Notes: a model not told the origin generated them from the sequence alone. A stretch of DNA of 64,000 nucleotides from SpSt-1165 sp964391725 (GCA_964391725.1 CAYMNB010000002.1:1-64000); one strand, 5' to 3'; counted from the stretch's first letter, positions 1 to 8,845 are shown. Program-made: numbers and translations.

Positions 1-32
1 GGGCGACCTCCCGGGAGAGTAGGTCATTGCCA
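1..32 (+). rRNA. rrf: 5S rRNA, 3' end only
   Basis: The first 30 or so bases carry the characteristic 3' part of bacterial 5S rRNA: a GGGCGACCTCCCGGGAGAGTAG-like hairpin segment followed by GTCATTGCC, which would form the 3' strand of the terminal helix. The 5' part lies outside the window, so the terminal helix cannot be checked. A pyrimidine/T-rich tract (35-52) follows and would serve as the terminator. An rRNA operon on the plus strand therefore probably ends at this edge. Confidence 0.8.
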
Positions 33-74
33 ATTTTCTCTCTTTTTGCTTTAAACCGGGACAATTCTTCGTAT

Positions 75-80
75 TATAAT
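75..80 (+). promoter_or_regulatory. -10 box of the first gene
   Basis: A perfect TATAAT lies 27 bases before the ATG at 107. No convincing -35 hexamer lies at the usual 16-18 base spacing, so this is only a likely promoter that would separate the gene from the 5S gene upstream. Confidence 0.45.
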
Positions 81-106
81 TTGATAGAGAGAAATTGGAG
101 ATCATA

Positions 107-688
107 ATGGAAGACAGTGATCCAAAAAAATCAAAAATTGCATTTTTACCATGGCATGCAATCAATGCTTTTATGCTGGAGGATTTCCAGTTAGAAGTTC
201 TCAAAGATGTTCTCTCAGGATATGACTCACTTTCCAGCGACCAGCGAAGGACGCTAAACAGCCATATCAAGCGCGGGGTAAAGATTCCCGGATTCCGTAA
301 CAGTATCGCTGCCCCGGTTTCCTTAAAGGCCAAAAATGCAGGGGGATATTTTGAGAAGAACGCTGATTTCGTTGTAAGTGTGTTGGATGCCTGGTTTACG
401 CTTTATCAGCCTTTGGGCGCTTTGGTGTTCGATCTTCTGACAGGAAAGAAATGGCAGATCTTACCCTTGGAAGCAAACCGTAAAAAACTGCCGGGGTTTC
501 TGCCACAGTGGCCAGAGGAAGAACAATTCAATTACCTTGTGGAAGAATTTCGCAAACAATTTCCTGATCAGGGAGAATTTTCCGACAATCAAATCAGCTT
601 GATGTGCGTTTGGTTGAGCGGCAGGCTGCCGTATGAGCTTGTTGAAAAGAACTTAGTAGAGGATTCTTCGCTTTCTGAAGAGGAGTAG
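107..688 (+). CDS. Conserved-looking hypothetical protein, 193 aa
   Basis: I do not recognise the family. The protein is acidic at both ends and looks soluble: there is no signal peptide and no membrane segment. The middle (about residues 75-125) is hydrophobic and aromatic, with a stretch ending LTGKKWQILP, and the C-terminal third is rich in Glu and ends SEEE. I start it at ATG 107 because GGAG at 97-100 sits six bases before it; a TTG twelve bases upstream lies inside that ribosome site. It follows a 5S rRNA gene and converges with scpA, with only 11 bases between the two stop codons and no hairpin. Function unknown. Confidence 0.7.
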   Translation: MEDSDPKKSKIAFLPWHAINAFMLEDFQLEVLKDVLSGYDSLSSDQRRTLNSHIKRGVKIPGFRNSIAAPVSLKAKNAGGYFEKNADFVVSVLDAWFTLYQPLGALVFDLLTGKKWQILPLEANRKKLPGFLPQWPEEEQFNYLVEEFRKQFPDQGEFSDNQISLMCVWLSGRLPYELVEKNLVEDSSLSEEE

Positions 689-699
689 AGGAATTTGGT

Positions 700-1488
700 T
701 CAGGCGTCAATAAACTCGGTGGCGGCCATATCAAATTCATCAATGCGGTCTGTCGCTTCAATTTCTATATCGTTGAATAAACCGTTTTGATGCAGATTGA
801 CAACCTGTTGTTTGTATAGCTCCAATACCGCCAAAAATGAAATGACCACCTCTAAACGACTGACCTGATGGGTCAATTCCCGGAAGGATATTCGTTGTGT
901 GGGGGCTGACTTGATGCGGTGTAAGATCGCACTAATTTTTTGTTTGATGGTGACGCGGGGGATATTGACGACATCATTGATCGGCAGATCGGTGCGCACA
1001 AAAAAGGCGGTGCGGGCAGCAGCCAGAAATGCTTCCAGGGTTAATTCGCTCAGGTCGGGTTTGGCTTCGAACTTAGGCCTGGGTGCTGTTACGCGCAAGT
1101 AGGTACGATAATTGCCCTCTTCGCGTTCTTTGAGGAATTCAGAGAGTTCCTTGAATTGTTTGTAGGCGCGTAATTGTCTGGCGAGTTCTTCTCCGGGATC
1201 TTCTTCGGCTGTTTTGGCTTCTGATGGCGGTTTTGGCAGCAAAGCCGCTGATTTTATCTGGAGCAATTTGGCTGCGATCACAAGGAAGGCAGAGACTTCT
1301 TCAGGATCTTGTTCTTTTACCTGGTTCAGGTAGTGCAAATACTGGTCGGTCACCAGTGCCAATGACAGGGCTGTGATGTCAAGTTCGGCGCTTTCGATCA
1401 GGTCAAGCAGTAAATCCAAAGGGCCGGAATACACCGGGGTTGACACCTGGTATTGATCTGATTTGAACTGGGCGATCTTGATGCTCAT
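700..1488 (-). CDS. scpA: Segregation and condensation protein A
   Basis: ScpA is the kleisin subunit that bridges the heads of SMC dimers in the bacterial condensin complex. The 262-residue product has the kleisin N-terminal pattern (PVYSGPLDLLLDLIESAELDI near residues 17-37), which binds the SMC neck, then a charged helical linker and a C-terminal winged-helix segment (about 195-245). The length is typical. The start is ATG 1488, although the frame stays open upstream. A TATAAT on this strand (1501-1496) lies seven bases before this ATG and no Shine-Dalgarno is present, so the transcript is probably leaderless. smc lies 2.3 kb away on the other strand; scpB is not in the window. Confidence 0.93.
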   Translation of the reverse strand: MSIKIAQFKSDQYQVSTPVYSGPLDLLLDLIESAELDITALSLALVTDQYLHYLNQVKEQDPEEVSAFLVIAAKLLQIKSAALLPKPPSEAKTAEEDPGEELARQLRAYKQFKELSEFLKEREEGNYRTYLRVTAPRPKFEAKPDLSELTLEAFLAAARTAFFVRTDLPINDVVNIPRVTIKQKISAILHRIKSAPTQRISFRELTHQVSRLEVVISFLAVLELYKQQVVNLHQNGLFNDIEIEATDRIDEFDMAATEFIDA

Positions 1489-1495
1489 TGGGTGA

Positions 1496-1501
1496 ATTAT
1501 A
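1496..1501 (-). promoter_or_regulatory. -10 box of scpA, leaderless type
   Basis: TATAAT on the minus strand is separated from the scpA ATG (1488) by seven bases, so transcription would begin at or next to the start codon. The -35 region is weak. It is arranged back to back with the plus-strand TATAAT at 1521-1526. Confidence 0.55.
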
Positions 1502-1520
1502 GCACAAGCGGATTTTCCGT

Positions 1521-1526
1521 TATAAT
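1521..1526 (+). promoter_or_regulatory. -10 box of the sulfur-carrier/PLP enzyme pair
   Basis: TATAAT at 1521-1526 precedes a Shine-Dalgarno-like AGGAAGTGAG and the ATG at 1553. It is divergent from the scpA -10 box 20 bases away, so the two promoters share a compact intergenic region. Confidence 0.5.
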
Positions 1527-1552
1527 GAATCTCATAGGAAGTGAGTGATAGA

Positions 1553-1807
1553 ATGATCGATGTAACAGTTGTGTTATACGCCAATTTGAGAGTCAAAGCT
1601 GGAGTGGACAGAGTGGGTTTGTCGATGCCTGACGACGCTACGGTAGATGATTTACTAAAGAAACTAAAACTACAATATCCACCTTTGATTCCTCATTTGA
1701 CTGAGAAAATTGTGATCTCGATTAATCAAAAAATTGCCTTGAAAGGCGATTTGCTGCCTGATGGTGCTGAGATTGCCTTGCTGCCGCCGATTGGGGGCGG
1801 TCAATGA
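1553..1807 (+). CDS. MoaD/ThiS-like ubiquitin-fold sulfur carrier
   Basis: The 84-residue product has the beta-grasp layout of MoaD/ThiS proteins: an N-terminal strand (VTVVLYANLR), a DATVDDLLKKL helix, an INQKIALKGDLLPDGAEIALLPP strand segment and a glycine tail. Carriers of this family are adenylated and thiocarboxylated on a C-terminal Gly-Gly. Here the tail reads PPIGGGQ, so a Gln follows the glycines and would have to be removed before activation. The stop overlaps the start of a PLP enzyme by four bases (ATGA), so the two are co-translated. No E1-like adenylase or JAMM protease lies nearby. The start at ATG 1553 is set by AGGAAGTGAG just upstream. Family is fairly sure; pathway is inferred. 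Confidence 0.8.
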   Translation: MIDVTVVLYANLRVKAGVDRVGLSMPDDATVDDLLKKLKLQYPPLIPHLTEKIVISINQKIALKGDLLPDGAEIALLPPIGGGQ

Positions 1808-2895
1808 TCCAATGCAGGGACTGTAAACGGCCTTACCCATCGGAAGGTATGCCGTATCTTTGCGAAAGCTGTGGAGGCGAATTTGATGTTCAGGGAATTT
1901 TCCCCTTTAATCTGTCTCAGATAGAGGAGGAGCAGCCAGGTATCTGGAAATATCGACATGCCTTTCTTAATCCACCTGCACCGGTGTTGAGCCTGGGTGA
2001 AGGCAGTACTCCGCTGGTGAAGGTCGATGATGCTGGTTCGCTTTTTGTCAAACTTGAATATTTAAATCCCACTGGTTCTTACAAAGATCGTGTGATGCCA
2101 TTGATCGTCAGTGAAGTATTGGCTCGTGGAGGAACCCAGGCAATTGAGGATTCGTCTGGCAATGCAGGTGCCGCCTTTGCTGCCTATGCCGCCAGGGCTG
2201 GTATTACTGCGAAAGTATTTGTTCCTGCTTACACCGAACAGGCGAAAATCGATCAGATTGAATGTTTTGGTGCCAAAGCTGTATTGGTCGAAGGCCCGCG
2301 CCAGGCTGCTTCAGAAGCGGTCAGGCAGGAGGCTGAGAGGGGGAGTTGGTATGCGAGCCATGCCAATTTGCCATTTGGGCTGGGCGGTATTGCCACCATA
2401 GCTTATGAATTGTTCAAGCAGATGGAGCACACAGTGCCTGGTACGGTCATCACACCGGTAGGACATGGACATTTGCTGCGGGGTGTGATCGAGGGGTTTC
2501 TTGCCTTGCTTCACAAAGGATATATCGAAACGCTGCCGTATTTTGTTGGCGTCCAGCCTGAAAGGTGTGCGCCGGTTGCACGTGCATGGGCAGAGCAAGC
2601 CGGGGTTTATAAAAAGATATCGCCCGAAGAAACTGTCGCGCAGGGGGCGTCGGTCAGCGAGCCAAAGCAAGGCAACAATCTTCTGCACATGGTTAAAGAA
2701 CTTGGCGGTGAATTCATGATGGTCGATGAAACATCGATCATGGATGGTTTTTCATCACTGGCGCGCAGAGGATTTTTTGTCGAACCAACCTCCGCGCTGG
2801 TTTGGGCAGGTTATGAGAAACGCAAAGAATCATTAAAACCACCTGTGGTTTTAATCTTGACGGGATCGGGGCTGAAATATACAATAAAACATTGA
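1804..2895 (+). CDS. Threonine synthase-like PLP enzyme with zinc ribbon
   Basis: This is a fold-type II PLP-dependent enzyme of the threonine synthase group, 363 residues. An N-terminal zinc ribbon has Cys4, Cys7, Cys20 and Cys23. Then come the motif GSYKDR with the PLP lysine at about 94, an SSGNAG cofactor loop, and a C-terminal LTGSGLK typical of threonine synthases, which convert O-phosphohomoserine to threonine. Its start overlaps the stop of a ubiquitin-like sulfur carrier. This suggests instead, or in addition, sulfur transfer onto an activated amino acid, as known for CysO/CysM and HcyS systems. No other threonine-pathway genes are near. The GGGGGCGG run just upstream of ATG 1804 is a plausible ribosome site. 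Sure about the fold, less about the reaction. Confidence 0.82.
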   Translation: MIQCRDCKRPYPSEGMPYLCESCGGEFDVQGIFPFNLSQIEEEQPGIWKYRHAFLNPPAPVLSLGEGSTPLVKVDDAGSLFVKLEYLNPTGSYKDRVMPLIVSEVLARGGTQAIEDSSGNAGAAFAAYAARAGITAKVFVPAYTEQAKIDQIECFGAKAVLVEGPRQAASEAVRQEAERGSWYASHANLPFGLGGIATIAYELFKQMEHTVPGTVITPVGHGHLLRGVIEGFLALLHKGYIETLPYFVGVQPERCAPVARAWAEQAGVYKKISPEETVAQGASVSEPKQGNNLLHMVKELGGEFMMVDETSIMDGFSSLARRGFFVEPTSALVWAGYEKRKESLKPPVVLILTGSGLKYTIKH

Positions 2896-2910
2896 ACTTA
2901 TGGGCCGTTT

Positions 2911-2941
2911 GCTACCTGACATATGTTTTAGGTGAGGTGGC
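2911..2941 (+). other. Hairpin in the rnc leader
   Basis: GCTACCT (2911-2917) can pair with AGGTGGC (2935-2941), including one G-U pair, leaving a 17-base loop. A small CTGAgtTCAG follows at about 2953-2962. The 91 bases between the PLP gene and rnc hold only this and the ribosome site. RNase III leaders in other bacteria contain hairpins cut by RNase III itself; that role here is a guess. Confidence 0.35.
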
Positions 2942-2986
2942 GTACGATCCCTGAGTTCAGCCAACGATGTCAATGGAGGTATTTTA

Positions 2987-3721
2987 ATGGCTGAATTTCG
3001 AAAAATGGGGAATGGGTACATGGTGCGTGAGGCGCCACGGGCTTTGGCGGAAAGAATAGGCTTGGAATTCAATGACTGGCTACTGTTAAGCCGGGCGTTG
3101 ACACACCGCTCCTATTTGAATGAGCACACGGATGCATTGGAAGACAATGAAAGGCTTGAATATCTGGGCGATGCGGTGCTTGATTTCATCGCGGCGGCCT
3201 GGCTTTACAACCGGTATCCAGAAATGCCCGAAGGCGACCTGACCAGAATGCGGTCGTCGTTGGTGCAAACTGAACAACTGGCATCTTTTGCCCGTGAGAT
3301 TGACCTGGGCAATGCCATGTTGTTAGGGCGCGGTGAGATGAATTCAGGGGGTACTGACCGCGACGCATTGCTTTGCGACACTTTTGAAGCCCTGGTGGGT
3401 GCTTATTACTTGGATTGTAATGATATCAAACAGGTTGAAACCTTTGTGGTGCCTTTTTTCGGCGAAGTTGCCGACAAGGCTGTGGAGAACAGGCGAATTG
3501 ATGATTCGAAAGGCATGCTGCAGGAGTGGGTGCAATCACAGGGGCATCTTGCCCCGCGTTATGTGATCAGGCGCACCTATGGGCCAGACCACTCGAAAGT
3601 ATTTGAAGTCGATGTGGTGGTAAATGGCAATGTGCTTGCGAGCGGGGTTGGCCATAGCAAACAGGCAGCCACAAAGGATGCTGCCAGTGCGGGTTTAAAA
3701 CTATTGGGATTAATCGATTGA
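2987..3721 (+). CDS. rnc: Ribonuclease III
   Basis: RNase III cuts double-stranded RNA in rRNA maturation and mRNA turnover. The 244-residue protein has the catalytic endonuclease domain with the signature NERLEYLGDAVL and the second acidic motif DTFEALVGA, followed by a C-terminal double-stranded RNA-binding domain (from DSKGMLQEWVQ to the end, with the KQAATKDAASAGL helix). Length is slightly above the usual 225-230 because of a short N-terminal extension. The start is fixed by GGAGG at 2974-2978. It sits directly before smc, a common bacterial order; its stop overlaps a possible TTG start of smc. Confidence 0.97.
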   Translation: MAEFRKMGNGYMVREAPRALAERIGLEFNDWLLLSRALTHRSYLNEHTDALEDNERLEYLGDAVLDFIAAAWLYNRYPEMPEGDLTRMRSSLVQTEQLASFAREIDLGNAMLLGRGEMNSGGTDRDALLCDTFEALVGAYYLDCNDIKQVETFVVPFFGEVADKAVENRRIDDSKGMLQEWVQSQGHLAPRYVIRRTYGPDHSKVFEVDVVVNGNVLASGVGHSKQAATKDAASAGLKLLGLID

Positions 3722-3762
3722 CCCTTGTCAATCAGAAAGTTACAGACAAAACAGGCAAACCT

Positions 3763-6700
3763 ATGCCCACTCGATTATTATCACTTGAATTGCAAGGGTA
3801 CAAAACCTTTGCCACAAAAAATGATTTCCTATTTGCAGATGAAATCACCGCCATTGTCGGACCGAACGGTTCAGGCAAATCCAACGTTGCTGATGCCATA
3901 CGGTGGGTATTGGGCGAGCAATCATTTTCTCTGCTGCGGGCGCGAAAGACTGACGATATGATCTTTGCCGGGTCTGAACGGCGTTCGCGATCAGGCATGG
4001 CTTCGGCGACGATTGTTTTCAACAATGAAACCCAGTGGCTGCCAATCGATTTTTCAGAGGTTTCACTCACAAGAAGGGCCTATCGCGATGGACAGAATGA
4101 GTATCTCATCAATGGATCGCGGGTTCGTTTGCGTGATATTAACGAATTATTGGCGCAATCGGGCCTGTCTGAGCGCACTTATACCGTCATCGGTCAGGGA
4201 CTGGTTGACAGTGCTCTTTCGCTGCGGCCCGAAGAACGCCGACAATTTTTTGAGGAGGCGGCTGGTATCCAGTTGTATCGCAGTCGCCAGGAAGAGTCTG
4301 CCAATCGGTTGGCAACAACGCGGCGCAACATGGACAGGGTCTATGACATCCTGAACGAAATCCAACCGCGACTGCGCTCATTGGAGCGTCAAGCCCGGCG
4401 GGTTGAAGATTACGAACGAATCAGTGCTGATTTGCAATTGTTGCTGCGCGAGTGGTATGGTTACCATTGGCAGTTAAGCCAGCAGGAGATCCACAAAGCC
4501 CAACAAGTCTATCAATACCGTGAGAACCTTGTTCATGAAGCCAGTAAAAAGCAATCGATGATCGATGAAGAAATGAATGTCTTGCGGGAGGAAGTGCGTT
4601 TACTGCGAGACAAGCTGGCAGGGTTGCATGGGCGTTCTGCTGCACTGCATGAGAAGCGAGAATATGAATCAAGGCAATCAGCCATATTTGAAGAACGCCA
4701 CAAAGCCATCACCGCACTACAAAGTGATTTGAAGTTACAGACAGCCAGGGTCGATGAGCAGGAGATATCAGAAAAAGAGCGATTGTCCGGCTTGCAACGT
4801 GATCGTGATGCATTGAGTTTGGAGATTGAGCAGATCAAGCACAAGGTTGAATTCATTAACTCAGAGCTGCACACGAAAAATCTGCAGCGAAGTCAATTGG
4901 AAACGAGACTTCGTTCTACTCAACAAGAAGCTGATACTCATGCGAAAGAAACCTTGCGGCTGCAGGCAAAGAGCAATGAATTGCATCATCGTACCGAAGA
5001 ATTAACAGTCAGTGTTGAAGAGATCAATCAGCACATCGATAACCTCGAACGCCAATACGAGGCCAATCTACTTGTTATGGCTGAGCAAGCCGAAAAATCG
5101 ACCGATCTGCAATCACGTCTCAACGATGTTGTACAGATGCTTGCCGGACAACAAAAGGTGCAGCAAGAGCATGAAAAGGCCTTTAGTGCGAAAAAACAAG
5201 AGTTAACAGACCTGAACCTTGAACATGGGCGTTACGAAGCTACATTGGCCTATCTTGACCAATCAGAAGCAGCTTACAGCGGGTTGTCTGAAGGAACCGC
5301 GGCTTTGCTGCGGGCAGCCACATCGGGAAAAATGAAAGGGACTATGCGTGCACTCAGCACAGTCCTGGATGTGCCGGAGCGTTACGAAACCGCTGTTTCG
5401 GCGGTTTTGGGCGAACGCGTACAGACTGTCCTGTTGGACAACGATGTAAACATTGATGATCTCCTGAACTACATCGGGTCTGAAAAAAAGGGCCGAACAG
5501 TGATGGCAGCCTCCTCGCTGGTGACATTGAACAGAAAAACCAAAACAAAGTCTCTGCCTGGTGGGCAATGGTTGGCAGACCTGGTGAGTTATCCAGAGGC
5601 TTATGCCCCAATTTTCACGGCTATATTGGGGGATGTGGTGATTGTTGAGAATCGAAAAGACGCGCTTGCGGCAAGAAAATCCGGCCGGGATGATATTGTG
5701 GTGGTTACCCTGGCAGGTGAAATTTTCTTCCCTGATGGCGTGATTATCGCCGGCGGTGAAAGCTCAAAAACGACTATTATATCTCGACCAAGACAGAAAC
5801 GAGAGATTAACGAAAAACTCAAGGCAGTTAATAAACAAAGAAAAGAGCTGGATGCTGTATTGGAACAGATGGAAAAAAAGAGTGACCATCTATCCGAAGT
5901 CATCAACGCCCTCGAACATGATACTGCCAAGTGGGAAACTGAGGTTGCTGGCTTGGAGCGACAGACCTATCAGATTGATCTTGCTCAAAAGCGGATCTCG
6001 GCGGATATTGATTCAGCGGTCAAGCAGCGCGAACAGTTGATTTGGCGGAAGAAATCCACTGATGAGGAAATCTCAGGCATCACCCAGGAGATCGCCCAAC
6101 ATGAACAGAGCCAGGGTACGCTTATGGAAAAAGTTGGCGAGATCAGGGAAGCGTTGGCAGAGATTTCCACCAGCGAATTAGAAAATGATAAATCTATCTG
6201 GCAGACCAACCTGGCGGTGAGCAACCAGGCTTTGCAAGCGGCTGACAGGCGTATCCGTGAAGTGACTGAACTGGTGACTGGTTTACAATCACAAAAGGTG
6301 AACTTGACGACACGTTTGGATCAATATGCGCTGGAATTGGATGAATTATTGGCGCAGCAGCAACTGATTACTGAGCATACCCAAACAATTCGACTGCAAA
6401 TTGACGAAATCAATGAAGAAATTAGGCCAGCAGAAAAATCGTTAGCTGAAAAAGAAGATAACCTGACAGTTTTACAGAAACGTTATACTGTTGCGCAACA
6501 GAATCTGACCACGGCAGAGCGGAACTTTACGCAGGCTCAGTTACAACTGGCTCGTGAACGAGAAAAATCAGCGAATCTTCGCGAAAAGATTGAGGATGAT
6601 TTTGGGCTGGTTTCTTTTGATGCAGAACAACCCTTGGGCGGACAGGAAATTCTGCCGTTTATGGGCGTGGTGAAACAACTGCCGGTGGTCAAAGAGTTGC

Positions 6701-7374
6701 CTGCGAATCTTGATGATGAGATCAAACGGAATCGGGGATTATTGCGGCGGCTGGGGGCGATTAACCCGGATGCCAAAAAAGAATTTGATGAAGTCAATGA
6801 ACGCTATGAATTTCTCAGTCAGCAACTGGCAGACCTTACCTCGGCTGAGAAGGATCTGCAAGCAGTCATCGATGAATTAAATGAACTGATGAAGATCGAA
6901 TTTTCGAAAACTTTCAAACAGGTAGCGGAAGAATTTTCGGTCTACTTCACACGGTTATTTGCCGGGGGAAGCGCCCGATTGGAAATGACGGATGAAGATA
7001 ATCCGACTTTGTCTGGTATCGAAATACATGCGCAACTGCCCGGAAGGCGTGAACAGAACCTGGCATTGTTGTCGGGCGGGGAACGGAGCCTGACGGCGGT
7101 GGCGTTGGTGTTCGCCCTTTTGCGAGTATCGCCAACACCGTTTTGCATTCTGGATGAGGTGGACGCCATGCTGGATGAATCCAATGTGGGCCGTTTCTGT
7201 GAGTTATTGAAGGAGTTGAGCGCCAGCGGTACCCAGTTTATTGTGGTGACGCACAACCGAGGAACGGTGCAGGCTGCCAATATCATTTATGGCGTCACCA
7301 AAGGCACCGATTCTGCCAGTCATGTGGTCAGTTTGAAACTGGAAGATGTCAGTGAAGACATGATCTATGCATGA
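3763..7374 (+). CDS. smc: Chromosome segregation ATPase SMC
   Basis: SMC is the ATPase arm of bacterial condensin and forms long antiparallel coiled-coil dimers that compact and separate chromosomes. From the chosen start the protein is 1203 residues. The N-terminal head has Walker A GPNGSGKS at 33-40. Long coiled coils flank a hinge in the middle (around residues 500-650), and the C-terminal head holds the ABC signature LLSGGERSL and Walker B CILDEVDAML. I prefer ATG 3763 because families begin close to LELQGYKTFA. An upstream TTG at 3718 overlaps the rnc stop by four bases and has a GGGA before it, so a 15-residue longer form is possible. The operon partner is rnc; scpA lies nearby on the other strand. 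Confidence 0.96.
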   Translation: MPTRLLSLELQGYKTFATKNDFLFADEITAIVGPNGSGKSNVADAIRWVLGEQSFSLLRARKTDDMIFAGSERRSRSGMASATIVFNNETQWLPIDFSEVSLTRRAYRDGQNEYLINGSRVRLRDINELLAQSGLSERTYTVIGQGLVDSALSLRPEERRQFFEEAAGIQLYRSRQEESANRLATTRRNMDRVYDILNEIQPRLRSLERQARRVEDYERISADLQLLLREWYGYHWQLSQQEIHKAQQVYQYRENLVHEASKKQSMIDEEMNVLREEVRLLRDKLAGLHGRSAALHEKREYESRQSAIFEERHKAITALQSDLKLQTARVDEQEISEKERLSGLQRDRDALSLEIEQIKHKVEFINSELHTKNLQRSQLETRLRSTQQEADTHAKETLRLQAKSNELHHRTEELTVSVEEINQHIDNLERQYEANLLVMAEQAEKSTDLQSRLNDVVQMLAGQQKVQQEHEKAFSAKKQELTDLNLEHGRYEATLAYLDQSEAAYSGLSEGTAALLRAATSGKMKGTMRALSTVLDVPERYETAVSAVLGERVQTVLLDNDVNIDDLLNYIGSEKKGRTVMAASSLVTLNRKTKTKSLPGGQWLADLVSYPEAYAPIFTAILGDVVIVENRKDALAARKSGRDDIVVVTLAGEIFFPDGVIIAGGESSKTTIISRPRQKREINEKLKAVNKQRKELDAVLEQMEKKSDHLSEVINALEHDTAKWETEVAGLERQTYQIDLAQKRISADIDSAVKQREQLIWRKKSTDEEISGITQEIAQHEQSQGTLMEKVGEIREALAEISTSELENDKSIWQTNLAVSNQALQAADRRIREVTELVTGLQSQKVNLTTRLDQYALELDELLAQQQLITEHTQTIRLQIDEINEEIRPAEKSLAEKEDNLTVLQKRYTVAQQNLTTAERNFTQAQLQLAREREKSANLREKIEDDFGLVSFDAEQPLGGQEILPFMGVVKQLPVVKELPANLDDEIKRNRGLLRRLGAINPDAKKEFDEVNERYEFLSQQLADLTSAEKDLQAVIDELNELMKIEFSKTFKQVAEEFSVYFTRLFAGGSARLEMTDEDNPTLSGIEIHAQLPGRREQNLALLSGGERSLTAVALVFALLRVSPTPFCILDEVDAMLDESNVGRFCELLKELSASGTQFIVVTHNRGTVQAANIIYGVTKGTDSASHVVSLKLEDVSEDMIYA

Positions 7375-7381
7375 AAAAAGA

Positions 7382-7408
7382 CGGCACTGAAAGAGGTGCC
7401 GCCTTTTT
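7382..7408. terminator. Bidirectional terminator between smc and the parvulin gene
   Basis: CGGCAC (7382-7387) pairs with GTGCCG (7396-7401) around an eight-base loop. A T run follows on the plus strand and an A run precedes it, so it can serve the convergent genes on both sides. Confidence 0.8.
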
Positions 7409-7429
7409 ATGTTCTGTCAGTGATGTGAA

Positions 7430-8845
7430 TTATTCTTCCTGGCTTTGCTGCTCAAGCGATTCAAAGTATTCAGCTTCTTCTTGATCCAAGGCAGCCTGGG
7501 TAGCGGAAGCATCGCGCGGAGAGATGCCTAACAGGGCTTCATACACCCTTGCGTCGCTAAAGGACGGTTCGGTGGGTGTCATCTGGTCGCGCAACCTGGT
7601 GTTGATGATGATCTGGTCTGCCAAAATCAAGCGTTGATTGTCCAGCCAGTTTTGGAAAGCTTCATCTTTGATCTGGGTGAGACGTTGAGCAGTAACCGGA
7701 ACTTCATCACGGGCGATTACCTGGATGATGTGGTAACCGAAGGTGGTTTGCACCGGATCGCTGATTTCACCAATTTCAAGCGAAAAAGCAGCTTCTTCGA
7801 ACTCCGGCACCATGACCCCGCGGCCAAACCAGCCAAGGTCTCCGCCTCGTTCAGCACTGGTGGTATCTTGCGACAGCAACAGTGCCAAATCTTCAAAGAG
7901 CATCTGGTCTGAACGCAACTGCCCAACCACACTGAGGGCGTCGGTTTCATTTGCGACAAGAATGTGACGTGCCCATACCTGTTCCTCTGTGGCGGGTATG
8001 TCAGCTGTCAGGAAGTCGTACAATCTCTCTCGCAAAATAACACCACGTTGAATTTCGAGGAACGTGGGTTCGCGGACGCCGGCGAGACTCAAATCGCCAA
8101 GGTAATCGGCATAGTTCTGTTCATACAGTTCAAAGGTGTAAGGTGTTGGCGTGAGTTCAGGTTCACCGGCAACATCTTCTTCAATCAGAGGTTCTTCTAT
8201 TGACTCCTCAGTGTCCTCAGCCGGTTGGGTTGGCTCTCTGGTTGGCGTCGGGGTTACCAGGCTAAGTTGGGTTGCATTCAGGGTTGGCAGGGGAGCGGTT
8301 GTTGGAACCTCCACTGGTGTGGGCGTTCCTTCCGGGTAATAGGAAAAACCTTGCTGTAATCTGGCTTCCAGGTCTTCATCACTCACCGTTATTCCCAGTC
8401 GCCGTGTTTCCATGAGGATAATTTTTTCTTCGATCATGGAATTCAACACTTCTGTTCCAAGGAATTCTTTCGACTCCAGCAATTGACCGATTTGATTCAT
8501 CTGGTTTTGCTGGTTACCGTCATAATCACCGAATAATTGCATGATCTGGTTGATCTGCACATATTGTTGCAGCAGCTGCCAGCGCAGATAACGAGCCTGG
8601 TTCTGGTATTCTCTGACGGTAATTTCTTCTTCGCCAACGGTGGCTATGACTTTGTTGGGAGTGATGAAAAACGCATCGATCATACCGATCAGGAGAATGA
8701 TGACGATTACACCGCCAATGGCAGCCGCAATTGTGATCAGGAGCTTTTTCTGTTGGGCTTCCTTCTGGCTGATGCGCTGCTGTTTCTTTGTTGGCTGTGG
8801 GGTTGATGCGGCTTTGTATTTTTGTTCTTTATTACGATTTGGCAT
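7430..8845 (-). CDS. Membrane-anchored parvulin-type peptidyl-prolyl isomerase
   Basis: The 471-residue protein is probably an extracytoplasmic folding factor of the PrsA/SurA kind. A basic N-terminal stretch precedes one membrane segment (about residues 34-60), then a SurA-like N-terminal region (VIATVGEEEITVREYQNQ). A Thr/Pro/Glu-rich insert follows (about 175-235), then a parvulin domain (WARHILVANE, GGDLGWFGRG, FGYHIIQVI; about 290-385) and a helical tail. The Thr/Pro insert resembles the linkers of other exported proteins in this window. The start has GAGG nine bases upstream. It lies downstream of rpsR on the same strand behind a hairpin, so it is probably transcribed separately. Confidence 0.9.
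   Translation of the reverse strand: MPNRNKEQKYKAASTPQPTKKQQRISQKEAQQKKLLITIAAAIGGVIVIILLIGMIDAFFITPNKVIATVGEEEITVREYQNQARYLRWQLLQQYVQINQIMQLFGDYDGNQQNQMNQIGQLLESKEFLGTEVLNSMIEEKIILMETRRLGITVSDEDLEARLQQGFSYYPEGTPTPVEVPTTAPLPTLNATQLSLVTPTPTREPTQPAEDTEESIEEPLIEEDVAGEPELTPTPYTFELYEQNYADYLGDLSLAGVREPTFLEIQRGVILRERLYDFLTADIPATEEQVWARHILVANETDALSVVGQLRSDQMLFEDLALLLSQDTTSAERGGDLGWFGRGVMVPEFEEAAFSLEIGEISDPVQTTFGYHIIQVIARDEVPVTAQRLTQIKDEAFQNWLDNQRLILADQIIINTRLRDQMTPTEPSFSDARVYEALLGISPRDASATQAALDQEEAEYFESLEQQSQEE

Noticed and set aside
3718..3762. TTG 3718 as the smc start
   Set aside because: It overlaps the rnc stop and cannot be excluded, but SMC proteins start close to the LELQGYKTFA segment, so ATG 3763 is preferred.
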